Positions 1 to 11,855 of a stretch of DNA of 64,000 nt are shown here, piece by piece. The number at the start of each line of letters is the position of its first letter. Position 1 is the stretch's first letter. The notes beneath the pieces were generated by a model. That model made no database searches, was not told where the DNA came from, and was given only the letters and a program-made list of their open reading frames with translations. The position numbers and the translations under genes were made by a program. This stretch comes from Acanthochromis polyacanthus. Its lineage: Eukaryota > Chordata > Actinopteri > Pomacentridae. The stretch spans positions 26,381,757 to 26,445,756 of the forward strand of contig NC_067132.1 of NCBI RefSeq assembly GCF_021347895.1. The letters run 5' to 3'.

Positions 1-219
1 AGAAAAAAATCTGCCAAAATCCAGTGATTTTTTTGTGTGAATGTTCTTAAGAAACATTTTTTTTAACATTTCTTTTTTCCACCAAAAATGTTCAGAAATT
101 TCCCAAAAATATTGAAAATGTGGACATCAAAAGTTTCACTGTGAAATTTATTTTTTTGTCCCCACATTTTCAGGCTTTTAAACGGGTCAATTTGACCCGC
201 AGGACGACACAAAGATTAA
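1..219 (+). mobile_element. AT-rich piggyBac-like MITE, right part
   Basis: The left edge of the window lies inside an AT-rich element. Its right end carries GGGTCAATTTGACCC, then a GACGACAC motif, and closes on TTAA at 216-219. The same family recurs at about 19994-20500 and, inverted, at about 38427-38935. Those copies begin or end with TTAA followed by a CCTCCTGTTGTC-type end. TTAA targets point to piggyBac or Kolobok mobilisation. No protein is encoded, so this is a non-autonomous copy, cut by the window. Confidence 0.6.
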
Positions 220-438
220 AGGAAAATGAGAAGATATTTGGATGGCACAGAAAAATCGACAGAAATCCCAGAAAAAAAGAGGAAAAAGTCATTTTCAAGC
301 CGTTTATTATGATCTCCTGACAACAAGTTAACAACAACACCACAACAAATGCTTCTCAAAGTGAGGTAAAATAATAAATTACTTTTTGGAACGGTTTTCA
401 AAATTAAATAAAAAAATAACTTTTACTTTAAATAGACG

Positions 439-444
439 TTTATT
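439..444 (-). terminator. Poly(A) signal AATAAA of the chemokine gene
   Basis: AATAAA on the minus strand lies about 60 bases downstream of the chemokine stop codon (503-505), a normal distance for a compact 3' UTR. Confidence 0.65.
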
Positions 445-502
445 CAAAAGGAATAAATAGTGAAGAGGCAGTAAATGTTCTCAGCGTGGCTCCGTGTCGC
501 CT

Positions 503-3500
503 TCATGCTTCGTTAAATGGCAGAACTTCGTTTAATATCGACAGATCTGGAGGACAGTCGAGTTCTCCCTGCAGCGTGGAGAAAGAAACGTAGGAATTAA
601 AAGAGAGGACACAACATGTTTAATTTAGGACATCATCTTTTATGGTTAAAGCTTCTTCAGATACCTGATTCTTAAATTTTGTACCTCTTCTATTTTTGAT
701 GATTTGTAATTTGGAGATTTATTTATTAGATTTTTTTTTAACAGAAAAGTTGTTGGAAAGTTTAGGTGCATGCCTAAACTTTGTTTTTTGTGTTTGCAAA
801 AAGTTGATGATGTTGGGAATTCTGCAAAATGACAGTTTTTGGGATTGTTGGGTTTTTAACACGTCAATCCAGTTGGTTTTTAATGTCAGAATAACCCCTT
901 TTATGCTTTTTAACGATGGATTCTCACCCTCGTTATCTTGTCTTTGAGCCACTTGGCGGTTGGATCGATGCACCACTGTTTGCCTCGCTTGCTCGTAACC
1001 CTGGAAGCAGAAACAAGTAGACATTTTTATGACGTGAATGATTACAAATGTAGCAAACACACTCTGAAATTTAGTGTATTGCATTGTTAAATGAAAACAA
1101 ATCTAATTTACTGCTTTAGAAAGCATTTTAGATAGTTTAATTGGTTGGGTTTGCTTAATAAAGCTGTAATGTTAGCTGTAATGTAAACTCAAGTTTCATG
1201 TAAAACTAGCTTTCAGCTGAGGTAACTCGATGAAATTGCCTCAATAGTTTAATTTTTCTTCCCCTTGATGTGCTCAAAGTGCTTACAGGAAGGCGTGCTG
1301 TCTGCAGCCCTCTCGTGGTTTCTGTTCGAAGCACGCTTTGATTCTCGGTATTTTTCTGGCGCTGACGTTGCGACAGCACGGCAGCTCCACCACCGGACCA
1401 AACGAGTCCACTGCAGAGGAAACACCATCATTACTCAGCAGAACGTGACCAGTTAGTGGTGCGGTAGCATCAAGCATTATCACTGTCGCCATGGTTACCG
1501 TCTCTCTGGTAACTTGGTCACAAAGCTCAGCATGTTTGTTTTATTTTGAAGGTCACAAGCCACAGTTATGTTTGAACAATTTCTCAAATATTCAGATCAC
1601 AAAACATGGATTTTTATAAAGAAATCTGTAAAAGTTTCATTTATTGAACACTTTCAATAAAATACCACAACACAAAAACACACAATTATGTTTGACTGAC
1701 AAACTACATCTATTTCTTTTTGTATTATTTACATTTTTATCATTTAATTGTTTCTTAAATTTATTTCATTGCTCATTTTATTCTTTTACTCTTTATTAAA
1801 TTTGTTTTACTATTCTTATCATTTTCAGCCTTTTGTTTATAGTTTAACCTTTTATTTTTTCTTTCATCACACGCGTTCTTTCACTTACTTGGAGGTGGCA
1901 TTTTATTATTCTAGCTGGCATCATGTATTTAAAATTATTATTTTTGCACATCGACCCACTTTCAGCCTTTTCAAATACATTTAAATGTGATATCTCAGGA
2001 ACTATTAAAGACAAAAGCCTGACATTTCCACTGCTTCTTCTCATCATGTCACTGATTCAGAATCTGCAGCATTGGACAAATAGATCAAATATTCTTTGAT
2101 TTAGTATGGGGAGAAAAAAGCAGAAATTGACATAAAAAGTCCCATATTTGAGCTCAGATTAACAGAAAAATCGATAATGCAGACGCCAGCTAGTGATATT
2201 TACTGAACCAAATGTAGCTGCATGTCACTATAACACAAAACAAAACATACAGAATTCTTAAAAAATGTTAAACATTTGGTCACAGAAATAAAAAGTTATT
2301 TTTGTTAAACTGTCAAAGCTGATTGAGCAGGTTTGTAGCACAAAAACAAAAGTCTTGGTGGCCAGTCAGATCCAAGTAGAAGTCGTTTTAATTATCATTC
2401 AGTACTTTTATCACTTTAACTGCCAGTTTTATGTCATAAAATACTTCATAAAATGCCTGTTTTATGTCAGAGCCTCGTGTGACATTTTCAGATTCTTTGA
2501 CAACAGTCTAAATGCTAAAGATGTTTATATTTTTATCACAAAAGATGAAGAAAACCAGCAAATTCTCACACTTTGATACCCTGGAATTAGATTTTTTTTT
2601 GACAGCTGGACTTGCTGGAGTTTCCTCCTGAGTTTATTGACCAGTCATTGACCCGAATGACTAAAACTGAATCTTGGCAGACCGCTAATGTCTGGCATTG
2701 TTGCTTAAAAAATGCTGCAGTGATTCATATATTGTTAGCATAGTTCCTTATTAACCCTCTGAACTCCAGCATTTATTTGTTCCTGTCACTGTTTTAATTT
2801 TTCACTGCGGTAATACAAGCAGAGAAAACACAAACATGTCTTTTGCGCGTTATAACAACCCTATAATGCCATAAATCCCAGAAGAAAAGCAAACAAAAGT
2901 TGAACTTATTTGATTATTTATTCCACAAAAAAGGGAAATAACTTGGAATCAACACGTCTGACGTTTTTTCTAAGCGCCCAAAGGTGTTACTGACGCTGAC
3001 ATTCTGTAAATATTTAACTCGTTAGTCTTACATGTTTCTATGAGTCAATCTCAAATCAGAATTTTTAAGATGAGCTTTTATTAATCCCACAGTGGAGAAA
3101 TTTGCATTACATTTAGGAAACATAGCACAAAGATAAAGTAAATTCAAATATACATAAGTGCTAATTATAGAAACACCAGTATTGCGCAGATTATTATCTT
3201 TTCTGCACAGATTTTACCTAAATATTAAAAAAATATAGGCTATACAGCATATTTTCTAGTATATGTAGAGAAAAGTTTGGTGTTTTTTTAACATTTTTTA
3301 CTAGATCTTGAGTAGATGAAATGTCATGATTTTACACTTAGATTTGGTTAATTTTGTTTGATAATTTTTGCAGGTCACACATTTAGCTCAAGAACCAGTG
3401 AAAAGGTGAGAATCTGACTAATTTTTCTCTTTTGATAGTTTCTTCCTCTGATAAATTGTGTAATTTTGCAGATTTTTTAAAAGAAAACGTCTTTCAAAAC

Positions 3501-3755
3501 CGCACATTGTGGTTGAATGTGTTAATATTCTGTAAATTAACTCATCAAATTAACACCTAGCTACTCGTTGTTGCACTAATTGACACTCTTTTCCATTGTG
3601 GGTCAAATTGCAGCATAAAAAGCACATTTCATTCACATAATACCCAAAAAACATTCAAATATGAGTTAATTGTTACCTTGAGACGCCGATAAGACCATGA
3701 CAACGGCCAGCGTGAGCAGAAATATCCATCGGCTTACAGACAGAGGCGACCACAT
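503..3755 (-). CDS. CC chemokine, six-cysteine (CCL28-like pattern)
   Basis: Secreted chemotactic cytokine acting on G-protein-coupled chemokine receptors. Coding exons on the minus strand are 3677-3755, 1287-1410, 928-1000 and 503-568. All introns are GT-AG and the phases are 1, 2 and 0. The product is 113 aa. Residues 1 to about 26 form a signal peptide (basic WSPLSVSRW start, then a hydrophobic ILLTLAVVMVL-type core). The adjacent CC pair is C38-C39, and the third and fourth canonical cysteines are C62 and C78. A chemokine C-terminal segment follows (WCIDPTAKWLKDKI). Two extra cysteines are C53, eight residues before C62, and C97 in the tail. Human CCL28 has an extra Cys at the same distance and one in its tail, so a CCL27/28-type relationship is possible. 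Fish CC chemokines diverge fast, so the subgroup is uncertain. A TATA box lies about 80 bases upstream and AATAAA lies downstream. Chemokine identity is firm. Confidence 0.9.
1411..3676 (-). other. Intron 1 of the chemokine gene
   Basis: A 2.27-kb AT-rich intron. Around 3070-3200 it holds a stretch (AGCTTTTATTAATCCCACAG and following) typical of a decayed fish LINE 3' tail. A related stretch occurs near 12195 in the first msl2 intron. I see no coding exon in it on either strand. Confidence 0.55.
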
Positions 3756-3835
3756 CTTCAAAACTCTGGATCTCAGCTTCGTACGACTTTGTTATTCAGC
3801 CTCTAACCACTGAACTCAACCGGACGAGAAGGGAG

Positions 3836-3843
3836 CTTTTATA
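3836..3843 (-). promoter_or_regulatory. TATA box of the chemokine gene
   Basis: TATAAAAG on the minus strand, 81 bases before the ATG. A start site about 30 bases downstream would give a leader of roughly 50 bases. This suits an inducible immune gene. Confidence 0.7.
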
Positions 3844-3859
3844 CAGGGAGCTTCGGTCA

Positions 3860-6254
3860 AAAAGAGGAACTGTTCCTGTCATGCACAACTCTTTTTTTTT
3901 TTTCTGAATGGAAATGATGCTGCAGCAGCGATGACAAGCCAGGAGACGAAGACTCACACGCTCAGGAGATAGAAGATCATCCTTCATGTCCATATATGTT
4001 CAGGTTGGCTTCGGCGTTTGAGGCCGACGTTCACTTTGCTTGCATCCAAACCGAAACCGAACACGCAGAAAAGTGTCTTTTACAGCTGCTTTGCAAAAAT
4101 GACCCTCATAAATATCCACAAAATGCTCGAAGCAAATCCAGAATGAATGAATGAGTGACATTTGTTTATTTGGTGTCATTAATTGTGAAAAACACGGGGC
4201 AGTTTGATGCATGAGACATCTTTGTAGGGGGATTTTTAATCTGATCGGAACATTTTCTGCCACTGATAGCAAAAAAAAAACGACAGATAAAAGCGAAATA
4301 AAATGTTAAATTGAGAGATTTCCTCATTTCCAAACCCGCAGAACAACCAGCACTTGGAGCTGAAATGGAGAAGCTGAAGTTTGAAATCAGTCTTTCTACA
4401 GGTGGGTTTTTCTTTCAGTTTCCCACCCAACATTTCCACATTTACTCTCCATCTTTACACAGTAACTTTACATTCAAGGTTCAAGTGAAGATCGGCAAAT
4501 TATGTAGCCTATAAATTAGAAAAAATCACATTTAGAAGCAAAAAGAAGAATTAAATGTGTAGAGGGCAGTGTAAGTTGGAGGTTTTTCTGACTTTTTAAC
4601 ACTGTTAGGAGGAAATTAAAGTCAAGCATCTAAATTTATGAGATTTAAGATTTTACAAATGGCTCATATATGAATGAATTTAATGCAGTTTATGGTTTGA
4701 AGTTTCATTGCTGCAGTTAAATAGCTTTATCCCTTATTTATTTATGATAAATGATTTGTGGCAGGTTTCATTTTTGTGTATTTAATCTCTCTTACATTTT
4801 CACACTTAGTGACAGGAAACAGGCCACAGCAGAAAAAAAAACTGACTCTGTTAGGACGTTTATCTGTTACTGAACACAGTCAAACCTGCTTTATGTTCCA
4901 GATAAAGTATGAAAACATAAACGTAGGCGTGTGACGATGAAATAAGATGACTTTTATTGAGGTCATGCCGCCTGAGAGTGATCTTTAAAAACCTTATTTG
5001 GTGATTAACTCAGTGAGCAACTTGTGTTTTGTTTAGATCTGGTGTAATTTTGATAAGTATCACTACCTCTCAGAGTTTCATCAGCTGCATTAAAACACTG
5101 CCGGGTTTTTCCACGCTCAGAATGGAGCTCTGCGATGTGACAACACATGACGGTCAGCATGATCAGTCTGTGACTCTGCTGCTTTATTTGTCTGACATGA
5201 AAGAATTTTCCTGTCATTTCTGATCATTTTAGAAAGAGAAAAAAGTCAGAAATGCTTCAGTAATTATGACAAAAGTGGGTAAATAATCAAACTTTATTAA
5301 CAATGTGCAAAAAAAAATTCTCGATGCTGGAAAAAAAAATCTAAAACCTGCTAACACGGATATCCTCATTAATACGTTAATGACCCGATTAATGCAGCTG
5401 ATTAATAATTTTATTTCAGGAGTTTTTCTCAGCGCCACGTGTGAGAAACACAACGGGAATCACCCAAACTCATGCTCCTGTTCAGAGACGCGCCAAGAAT
5501 AACCCTGAGACTGACCAGCCGAGTATTTTTAGCTTCCGCTGATACCACAATAGTCTCTCAAAAACAGTCACAGTGGCATGAGACACACTAAGAAACCTCA
5601 AAAGAGGAATTACTCACATGTGTGGAATGCATGTGTGCATGATACAAGCGTGGGAAGGTTACCTGGATTCAGAATGAGTAGATTTACCATCATGTGGACT
5701 CATGAATCTGAAAAACTCCAAAGCGTTCTCTTTTTCACGATTAAAATCGGTTATTTCCCATAAATTCATCCAAGTCTGAAAAGGTTCCCTCTCAGAATCA
5801 GCTGATTTTTTAAAAATCTACAACAACTTTAGTACATTTAATGAAGCCATGCAAAGTTTTAGCTTCACACTGTGAATATTTTCAGAGTTAAAGTACATAA
5901 AGGTGGGTAAAAATCTTGTGTTTTTTTGGTTTTTGTAGCCTTCACAACAGATAGACACAATGCATTTCCTGGGTTGAAAACTGCAGCCAGATCAGTTTTA
6001 CATCCACTCCAGGTGTCACAATCTAAAGACCAAATCTGTTTTTTTTGTTATTTGGTCCTTGTGTCATTTCTGACCTTCCCTGAAAATTTCATCCAAATTT
6101 GTTAGTCCGTTTTTTAGTAATGTTGCGAACAGACAGACAGACAGACAGACAGACAAACCAACGCCAATCGCCACATAAAAACACACAGAAGTTGTTTCAA
6201 TGCATGAGCAATGAAGTTCCACCAAACCAAACTCTTTTGGTTTGACTGACTGAC
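3860..6254. other. Intergenic, no gene seen
   Basis: AT-rich DNA without a supportable exon. A stretch at about 6040-6180 has the feel of a decayed LINE tail (TTCATCCAAATTTGTTAGTC followed by a GACA run). Confidence 0.5.
6130..6155. repeat. (GACA)n microsatellite
   Basis: About six perfect CAGA/GACA units, directly after a LINE-tail-like segment. Confidence 0.85.
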
Positions 6255-6262
6255 GTTATATT

Positions 6263-6768
6263 CAAGGGCGTCAGTTTGTTTTTAAAAGTGGGGGGGATGG
6301 AGACCACAGCACTTTGAGAAAATGTCGAAGAACGGCGGCAAAACGCCACAAGCTGGGGTCGAACTCACAACCACCGCAACAAAGGCGGAGGCTCAAACTG
6401 TTGAGCTATCGGTACATGCTGGTAGAGAAGTCTGTGGGCCTCTATAGTACTACTTCTCCTGGGCCGAAATTTTGCCCCTGCACGCCTCTGGTTGGAGCTT
6501 CCACTTGGCACAGGCGCAAATTTAGCATCTGCGCGTTTTTGTTTTTTGTTTTTTTTTAACCTCACTAAGGTGTGCTGCGTGTCTGTGCAACTCTCAGCCG
6601 AGTGCGGATGGTGCGTTCAGGAGCGTCGGAATTTTCTATACTACTGAAAATAACTGGGTTTACAACGGCTTACATGTGAAGAATTTGAATGTGTTGGAGA
6701 CAAAATGACCCCTGACAAAAAGTGGGGGGGACACGTCCCCACCGTCCCCCCCTAAACTGACGCCTATG
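6263..6768. mobile_element. hAT-like MITE, 506 bp, 8-bp target duplication
   Basis: The ends are inverted: the left begins CAAGGGCGTCAGTTT and the right ends AAACTGACGCCTATG. GTTATATT flanks both ends (6255-6262 and 6769-6776), giving an 8-bp target duplication as expected for hAT. Internally at about 6340-6420 the minus strand resembles a tRNA half (GATAGCTCAACAG, then TTGTGAGTTCGACCCC), so a pol III-derived segment may be captured. No transposase is present. Confidence 0.7.
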
Positions 6769-7389
6769 GTTATATTGCACAATATTCAATGTCTTTAAAT
6801 ATTTCCACGCTAAGTGTTGGTTTTTACAGAATTATTATATTCTTCAGGCTGCAAAAGTGTCTGAAGCAGCATTTTACTTTAAGTCGGCTTACTCACCATT
6901 TAATTTGATCCTGAAACTTGGCAACCGTATGTTTGACGCGCTTGCTTTAGTGCATTTCAGGGTCATATTATGTGGGTTGGATGGTTGGTCAATGTGAGTT
7001 CAACTGTACTGACCAACCACTGCATCATCCCGCCCTGGAATATTCCTCTTTTATTGCTTTTCAACTTTGAATCATCAGTTAAATCACTTTAATCATCCTT
7101 TTTCTTTTTTTACTAGAATTTACCCATAAAGACACTTTTATGGAATCATGCTTAAAAGACGAGCCTGATATTAAATTTTAGGTAAAAATGAGCTTTTTCA
7201 TATACAACAGAGACTATACAAAGGGCTCGTCCCTTTAGAAATGTTCCACTTTTACTGCTTTTCGACCTTAAATATAGATAACTTAATTTGGCTTTTTTTT
7301 TTGACAAGAATGTTTCAGTATCCATCCCATAATTTATCTTTACTTCACTAAGTATGTCACCAACCAACAAACCAACTGGACTCACCAAC

Positions 7390-7390
7390 C

Positions 7391-7428
<38 letters not shown>
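7390..7428. repeat. (GACA)n microsatellite
   Basis: About nine to ten perfect ACAG/GACA units. Confidence 0.9.
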
Positions 7429-7484
7429 TACTGATCAAATCAATTTCTAGCACCAACTTTCTGCGCCTAATTTTGAATTGGTAG

Positions 7485-7775
7485 TTGCTAGAGGTACCGT
7501 ACTTTCCATTTGCCAATCAGATACGTGAGATCTGGTCACGTGACTCCCGGTAGACGCTAGCGGTACGGACCCGTAGCATCGGTACTACAGGTACGGACCC
7601 TAAACCTGACCCTAACACTAACCCTAACCTTAACTTTTGCTTACCTTTCAACAGTTTGCAGTGGTTAGCAGCTTCTTAACTCGCGTACGGGTCCGTATCT
7701 GTCTGGCAAATGGAAAGTGCCGTATCCGTAGACCACAGGCTACGGGTACGGGTCCGTATCTGTAGACACTACCTT
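7485..7775. repeat. Palindrome-rich repeat with telomere-like core
   Basis: The left half carries CTTTCCATTTGCCA and TACGGACCCGTA. The right half carries their inverses (TGGCAAATGGAAAG, TACGGGTCCGTA), so the ends fold back. Between them at about 7598-7633 lie degenerate CCCTAA units. It is probably a non-autonomous DNA element. I did not find a clear target duplication. Confidence 0.5.
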
Positions 7776-9839
7776 TTGAATTAGGTGACTCATTTATGCA
7801 CTCATATTTTTAAAATAATTGACATTACTTTGTGGACATCTGTTTTCACTTTGCCTTCTGTGTTGAAAGCATTTACTAATATAGTCATATTTTAACTCAA
7901 ATATGCTAAAGTTGTTGTACATAAAAACGTTGTGCTGACTGATTTCTCACATTTATCACAAGTGTTTATTTGCCTGTAATTTGTAAATCCCTGCGTCCAA
8001 ATGGAAGACTACTGAAGTTGAAACGTCGCTATAAAAGGACAAAAAGCTTCACAAAAAAGGCCTCGATGCTCACATGTTTTAAGGAGAAACGTGAGTCGTG
8101 TCGTGTTGGAAATCATTGCTCATTGTTCTCACCCGCATAACTAAATTAAAAATTACAATCAAGATCCCATTTATGTCTAAACTGTGAAGTCTGACTGAAA
8201 GAAATGTAAATCCAGGTTTTATTGCATTTTTTTAACTGAACAAAGCCTCTTATCTTGTCGCTTCACAAGATTTTAGTCACTTCTGCGGTGACTGTTTCAC
8301 GGCAAAAGTTCCTTTTCTTGATTAATCATCCAATACTCCCTTGTTTACATGTCAATATTGTAATCTTTTTATATGCTAGAAGACATATTGCCAGTTTCCC
8401 TCGAAACTACCAGTGTGTCTCAAAAACACAGACTTCTGCGGTTTCATTCTTAACAAATCTAAGGAACTAACTCTGTCTGGTTCAAACATGTGGCTGAATT
8501 ACTCCAACCGGGCAACTTGCCATTGTGTAAGACTGAGTAGTTTTACATTTTTAAGGTAGTAAGGGATTATTTTCATGTTAAAAACATCCAAATATGTAAA
8601 TTTGATTAGTTTTCAGAGTTTTAATCAATGATTAGAGAGGGGTTCTAAACATTTTTACAAGCGTCTTTTGCATAACCAGCCATCCAGATATTTAAAATGC
8701 TCAATTTACTTCTAAATTTGGTGGTTTTTCTAAAAAAAACAAAATAAAACAATGCACTAATTAATGCACTGACTAATTGTTGCAGCTCTGTTTAAACACA
8801 AAAGCAACATATATTGTTAAATGTGGTATTTTTATGTTTTAAGCGGTGACAAACTGGAAAGTCCCGAATGGTCAGCGGTGGTGCAAACCAAGGAAAAAGA
8901 GGAAGGAAAAGTCGATAAGGGAAGGGCGAGTGTATCGATGGATGCTGCTGGTGGGGTTGCATCATACAAGTTGTCAACTTTTAGAACATTCGTGTTTACG
9001 TGGGTGTTGTTGCTATTTTTACAGATAAACAGAAATAGTTTCAGAGCCGTGATGAGTTTCCATTTCCACGTCCTTGTTTACTCACAGCATTTTCATCTGT
9101 GATCTGCATCACATTTGCAAAATAGCCAGCACTGTGGGCACCAAAGTGATGATCTGAGGCGTTTGTAATGACATGAAGAGGAGTTTACATGCAACTGTAA
9201 TGGATAATTCTGGTGTTTTTTAGGCTAGAAATGCAGTTTTTAGGTTATAGGATAAAATAAAGCAAAATAAAATCAATTTATTGTTACAAAACTTACAGAA
9301 AGTACAATTAAACAGCTCAAGATGTAGACTACATGTACGAAATTTACATTTTACAGGGGCTGATTAATGTCTCAAAGCTGTGAAAAGCTCAAATTCACGA
9401 TTTTTTTTCTCTCACTTAAAGGCATCACAGCAGGAAAAGAACAGGTGTAAGTAATTATGACACAGTTTAGCAGCTTTAGCTTCAGGGAGTCCAACAGGTT
9501 AAATTACTGTCATGGCTCGCTGCGTGAAGTTAATTTCATGTTATTACTAACACCTGTGCTTTCCCTGCTCTGACACGTCAATATGTCAGCAGTGATGACC
9601 TGGAATAATCTGATGCAGCAACGTGATGCACTTCAGTCATGATTTACGAACTGAAATCTTGTTCTTACTCACAGGTGTAGTATTATTCACTTCCCCCATA
9701 ACATCAGCTTGATGTGTAAAATGTTTAGTGCACATTTTATATTCTGGTTTTAATTAAAAATGTAACATAATTAAATGGATTATGTATCCAGTTGTTTTCA
9801 TGAACTGTAATATGGTATTTTTTTGTCCTATATTTTCTT

Positions 9840-10330
9840 ATATTAATTCAAACACATCTTACCCTTAATGTTTACATTCATTTTGCAAATTAGTACAAAA
9901 TATAATATTGTATGGTTTTAACTGTAATATGTAACTTATTCAGTTAAGTGTTTAATGTGTATAATTTTGGGGGTGTTTTAACCATAATATTTAAATTAGA
10001 CAGCTAAAGTTGTATTGTGTAGCATTTAAATTATTCAGATAAATTTATACAATTAATATTGTAGGAAATTACCCAGAATATTTATATTTGTCATGTAAAT
10101 TTGTATTTTGTACATTATTTTAAGCTCTTAATCATAATATCTAAACTAGTCTGGTAAATGCATATTACATATAATATTCTAGGGTTGTAACAATATTTGA
10201 ATCAGACAGTTAAATTTGTGTTATTTATAATATTAAAAGATCTTAAACAAATATTGAACTAATAACTTTGTATTATTAATAATATGTGAGGGTTTCAGCC
10301 AGAATAATTAAATTAGTCTGACTATATTTA
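9840..10330. repeat. Degenerate AT-rich tandem array, about 60-bp period
   Basis: Units resemble GTAGGGTCTTAACC, then AATATTTAAATTAGTC, then GTAAATTTGTATTATGTA. The same units occur at 12490-12880 and 38090-38410. The flank after this array (ATAACAAGAAACCTTGTTTG) also resembles the flank after the 12.5-kb array, so the two are copies of a larger repeat. Confidence 0.6.
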
Positions 10331-10659
10331 TTGGAAAATGTTGGCTTTACATGGTACAATAGCTGTAATAACAAGAAACCTTGTTTGTACTTGTCAAAGT
10401 ACAAACAAAGTACAATCAAATTCTGAAATCTGTTTGGGTTTTTTTAGCAAGTACTTTTGATATTTTTTTTAATTATTATTACTATAATTTAAGTTTAAAA
10501 ATTATTTAAAATGTCGGCTTGTTCATCTGCAATGTCTCCTGGTAAAGTTATGTAGAATTTTTTTTATTTAAAAAATAAAAATATAGTGTGTTTGTTGGAC
10601 ACAGAATACATAGTTTTCCACTTCATAGATGTACACTACACGCACTACACTCTATTGTT

Positions 10660-11855
10660 TTTAAAGTAAACCGCGTCCCGTGTGTGCTCGCGAGAACTGG
10701 CCGACAGCGCCCCCTTGTTTGTGTGTAGAGAAGCTTCGGGAGGTTTGACTCCGCGGCTAACGATAGCAACGTACACAAATACGGGAATAATCCACCTCGG
10801 GGCTGCGCTGACTCTCCAGGACTCTACCGAAAGCTGCAGGAGGACATAATTTCCGCTAAACCCTCCGTTTCCCGCCACGATCCCGCCGAGGCGAGCACCG
10901 ACAGCGACACACTCCCGCTAATCCCGTGAAGAGGGGGAGCGGCCTGCTTTTGTAGCCGGCTTCCCGGTGCAGCTCAGACGGCTAGCCCTGTCACCAGAGC
11001 CCGGTGCTTCCGCTGGATGAATTTTCCACACCGCGCCAGGACCGTGGGAGCTTCGAAATTGTTTTTATTTTAATAACCGCGGCTCCCCTTTTACACATTC
11101 CCACCCTCGTCGAGCCGCTGCTGTCGGCGGTTCTCGCCGTAGAGGAGCCTCCAGAGCCGGGGCGGCCTGTTTTGTTTTCGAGCCGCCATGAATCTCTGCG
11201 AACAATAACAACCATAACGAGCCTGCTGGGGCTGCACCGCTGCCCGGACAGGAGCCCCAGTGCGTGATAATTAATGCATCGTGTGAGAGCAGCTCCGGAC
11301 CGACGTGAAGAACCGGAGACGAGCATGCATGCGGACTATGGATTTATCTCGGGAAAACTGCTGCAAACCGGAGCACTTTGTCACGAAAGCCCCCGTTTGA
11401 ATTCGGGAGCTGCCGCCAGTTAGCCAGCTGTGAGTCCCGTTAAAAAAGCGGAGAAAGAGCGATGCTTTGTCTCATCGGAACCCCCGCATGGTGTGAACCG
11501 AGCCGGATGAAGACCCGTTTCTGCGCCCCTCGGTGCCTGTGAATGCGGGTAGCAGCGTCGGATCAAAGCTCAAGCGCCTTCAGAGCCGGGACGCCGCACG
11601 GAGGATGGACTGGATGTGACCGGGGATGAGTAGCCGCGATCGCTCCGTGAGCATGCGGGATTCACCGATCTGAAGCGTCCATCTATGCCCCCGTCAGAGC
11701 CGCCGGACTCCCGGGATAGAAACTGTCATTTAACCCCACGCAGCGCGGGAGTTCGCGGGCGCGTTTTGCGTTTTAGACGTGTGACTTTTGGTGTTATTCG
11801 TACATAATTAAACGGACCGGAACCGGACTGGATCCACCGGGCCCAGGCAGCTGAG
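10660..11855 (+). promoter_or_regulatory. GC-rich promoter and 5' leader of msl2
   Basis: Base composition changes abruptly from AT-rich to GC- and CpG-rich at about 10660 and stays so to the end of coding exon 1. There is no TATA box, as expected for a CpG-island promoter. The exact start site cannot be read from sequence. Several upstream ATGs would lie in the leader if transcription starts near the left edge of the island. Confidence 0.65.

Larger units (their letters stand above)
6777..10640. other. Intergenic, repeat-derived, no gene seen
   Basis: Contains a (GACA)n run at 7390-7428, a palindrome-rich segment at 7485-7775 and a degenerate AT-rich tandem array at 9840-10330. The remainder is unremarkable AT-rich DNA. 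No exon with splice sites and family resemblance was found. Confidence 0.5.
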
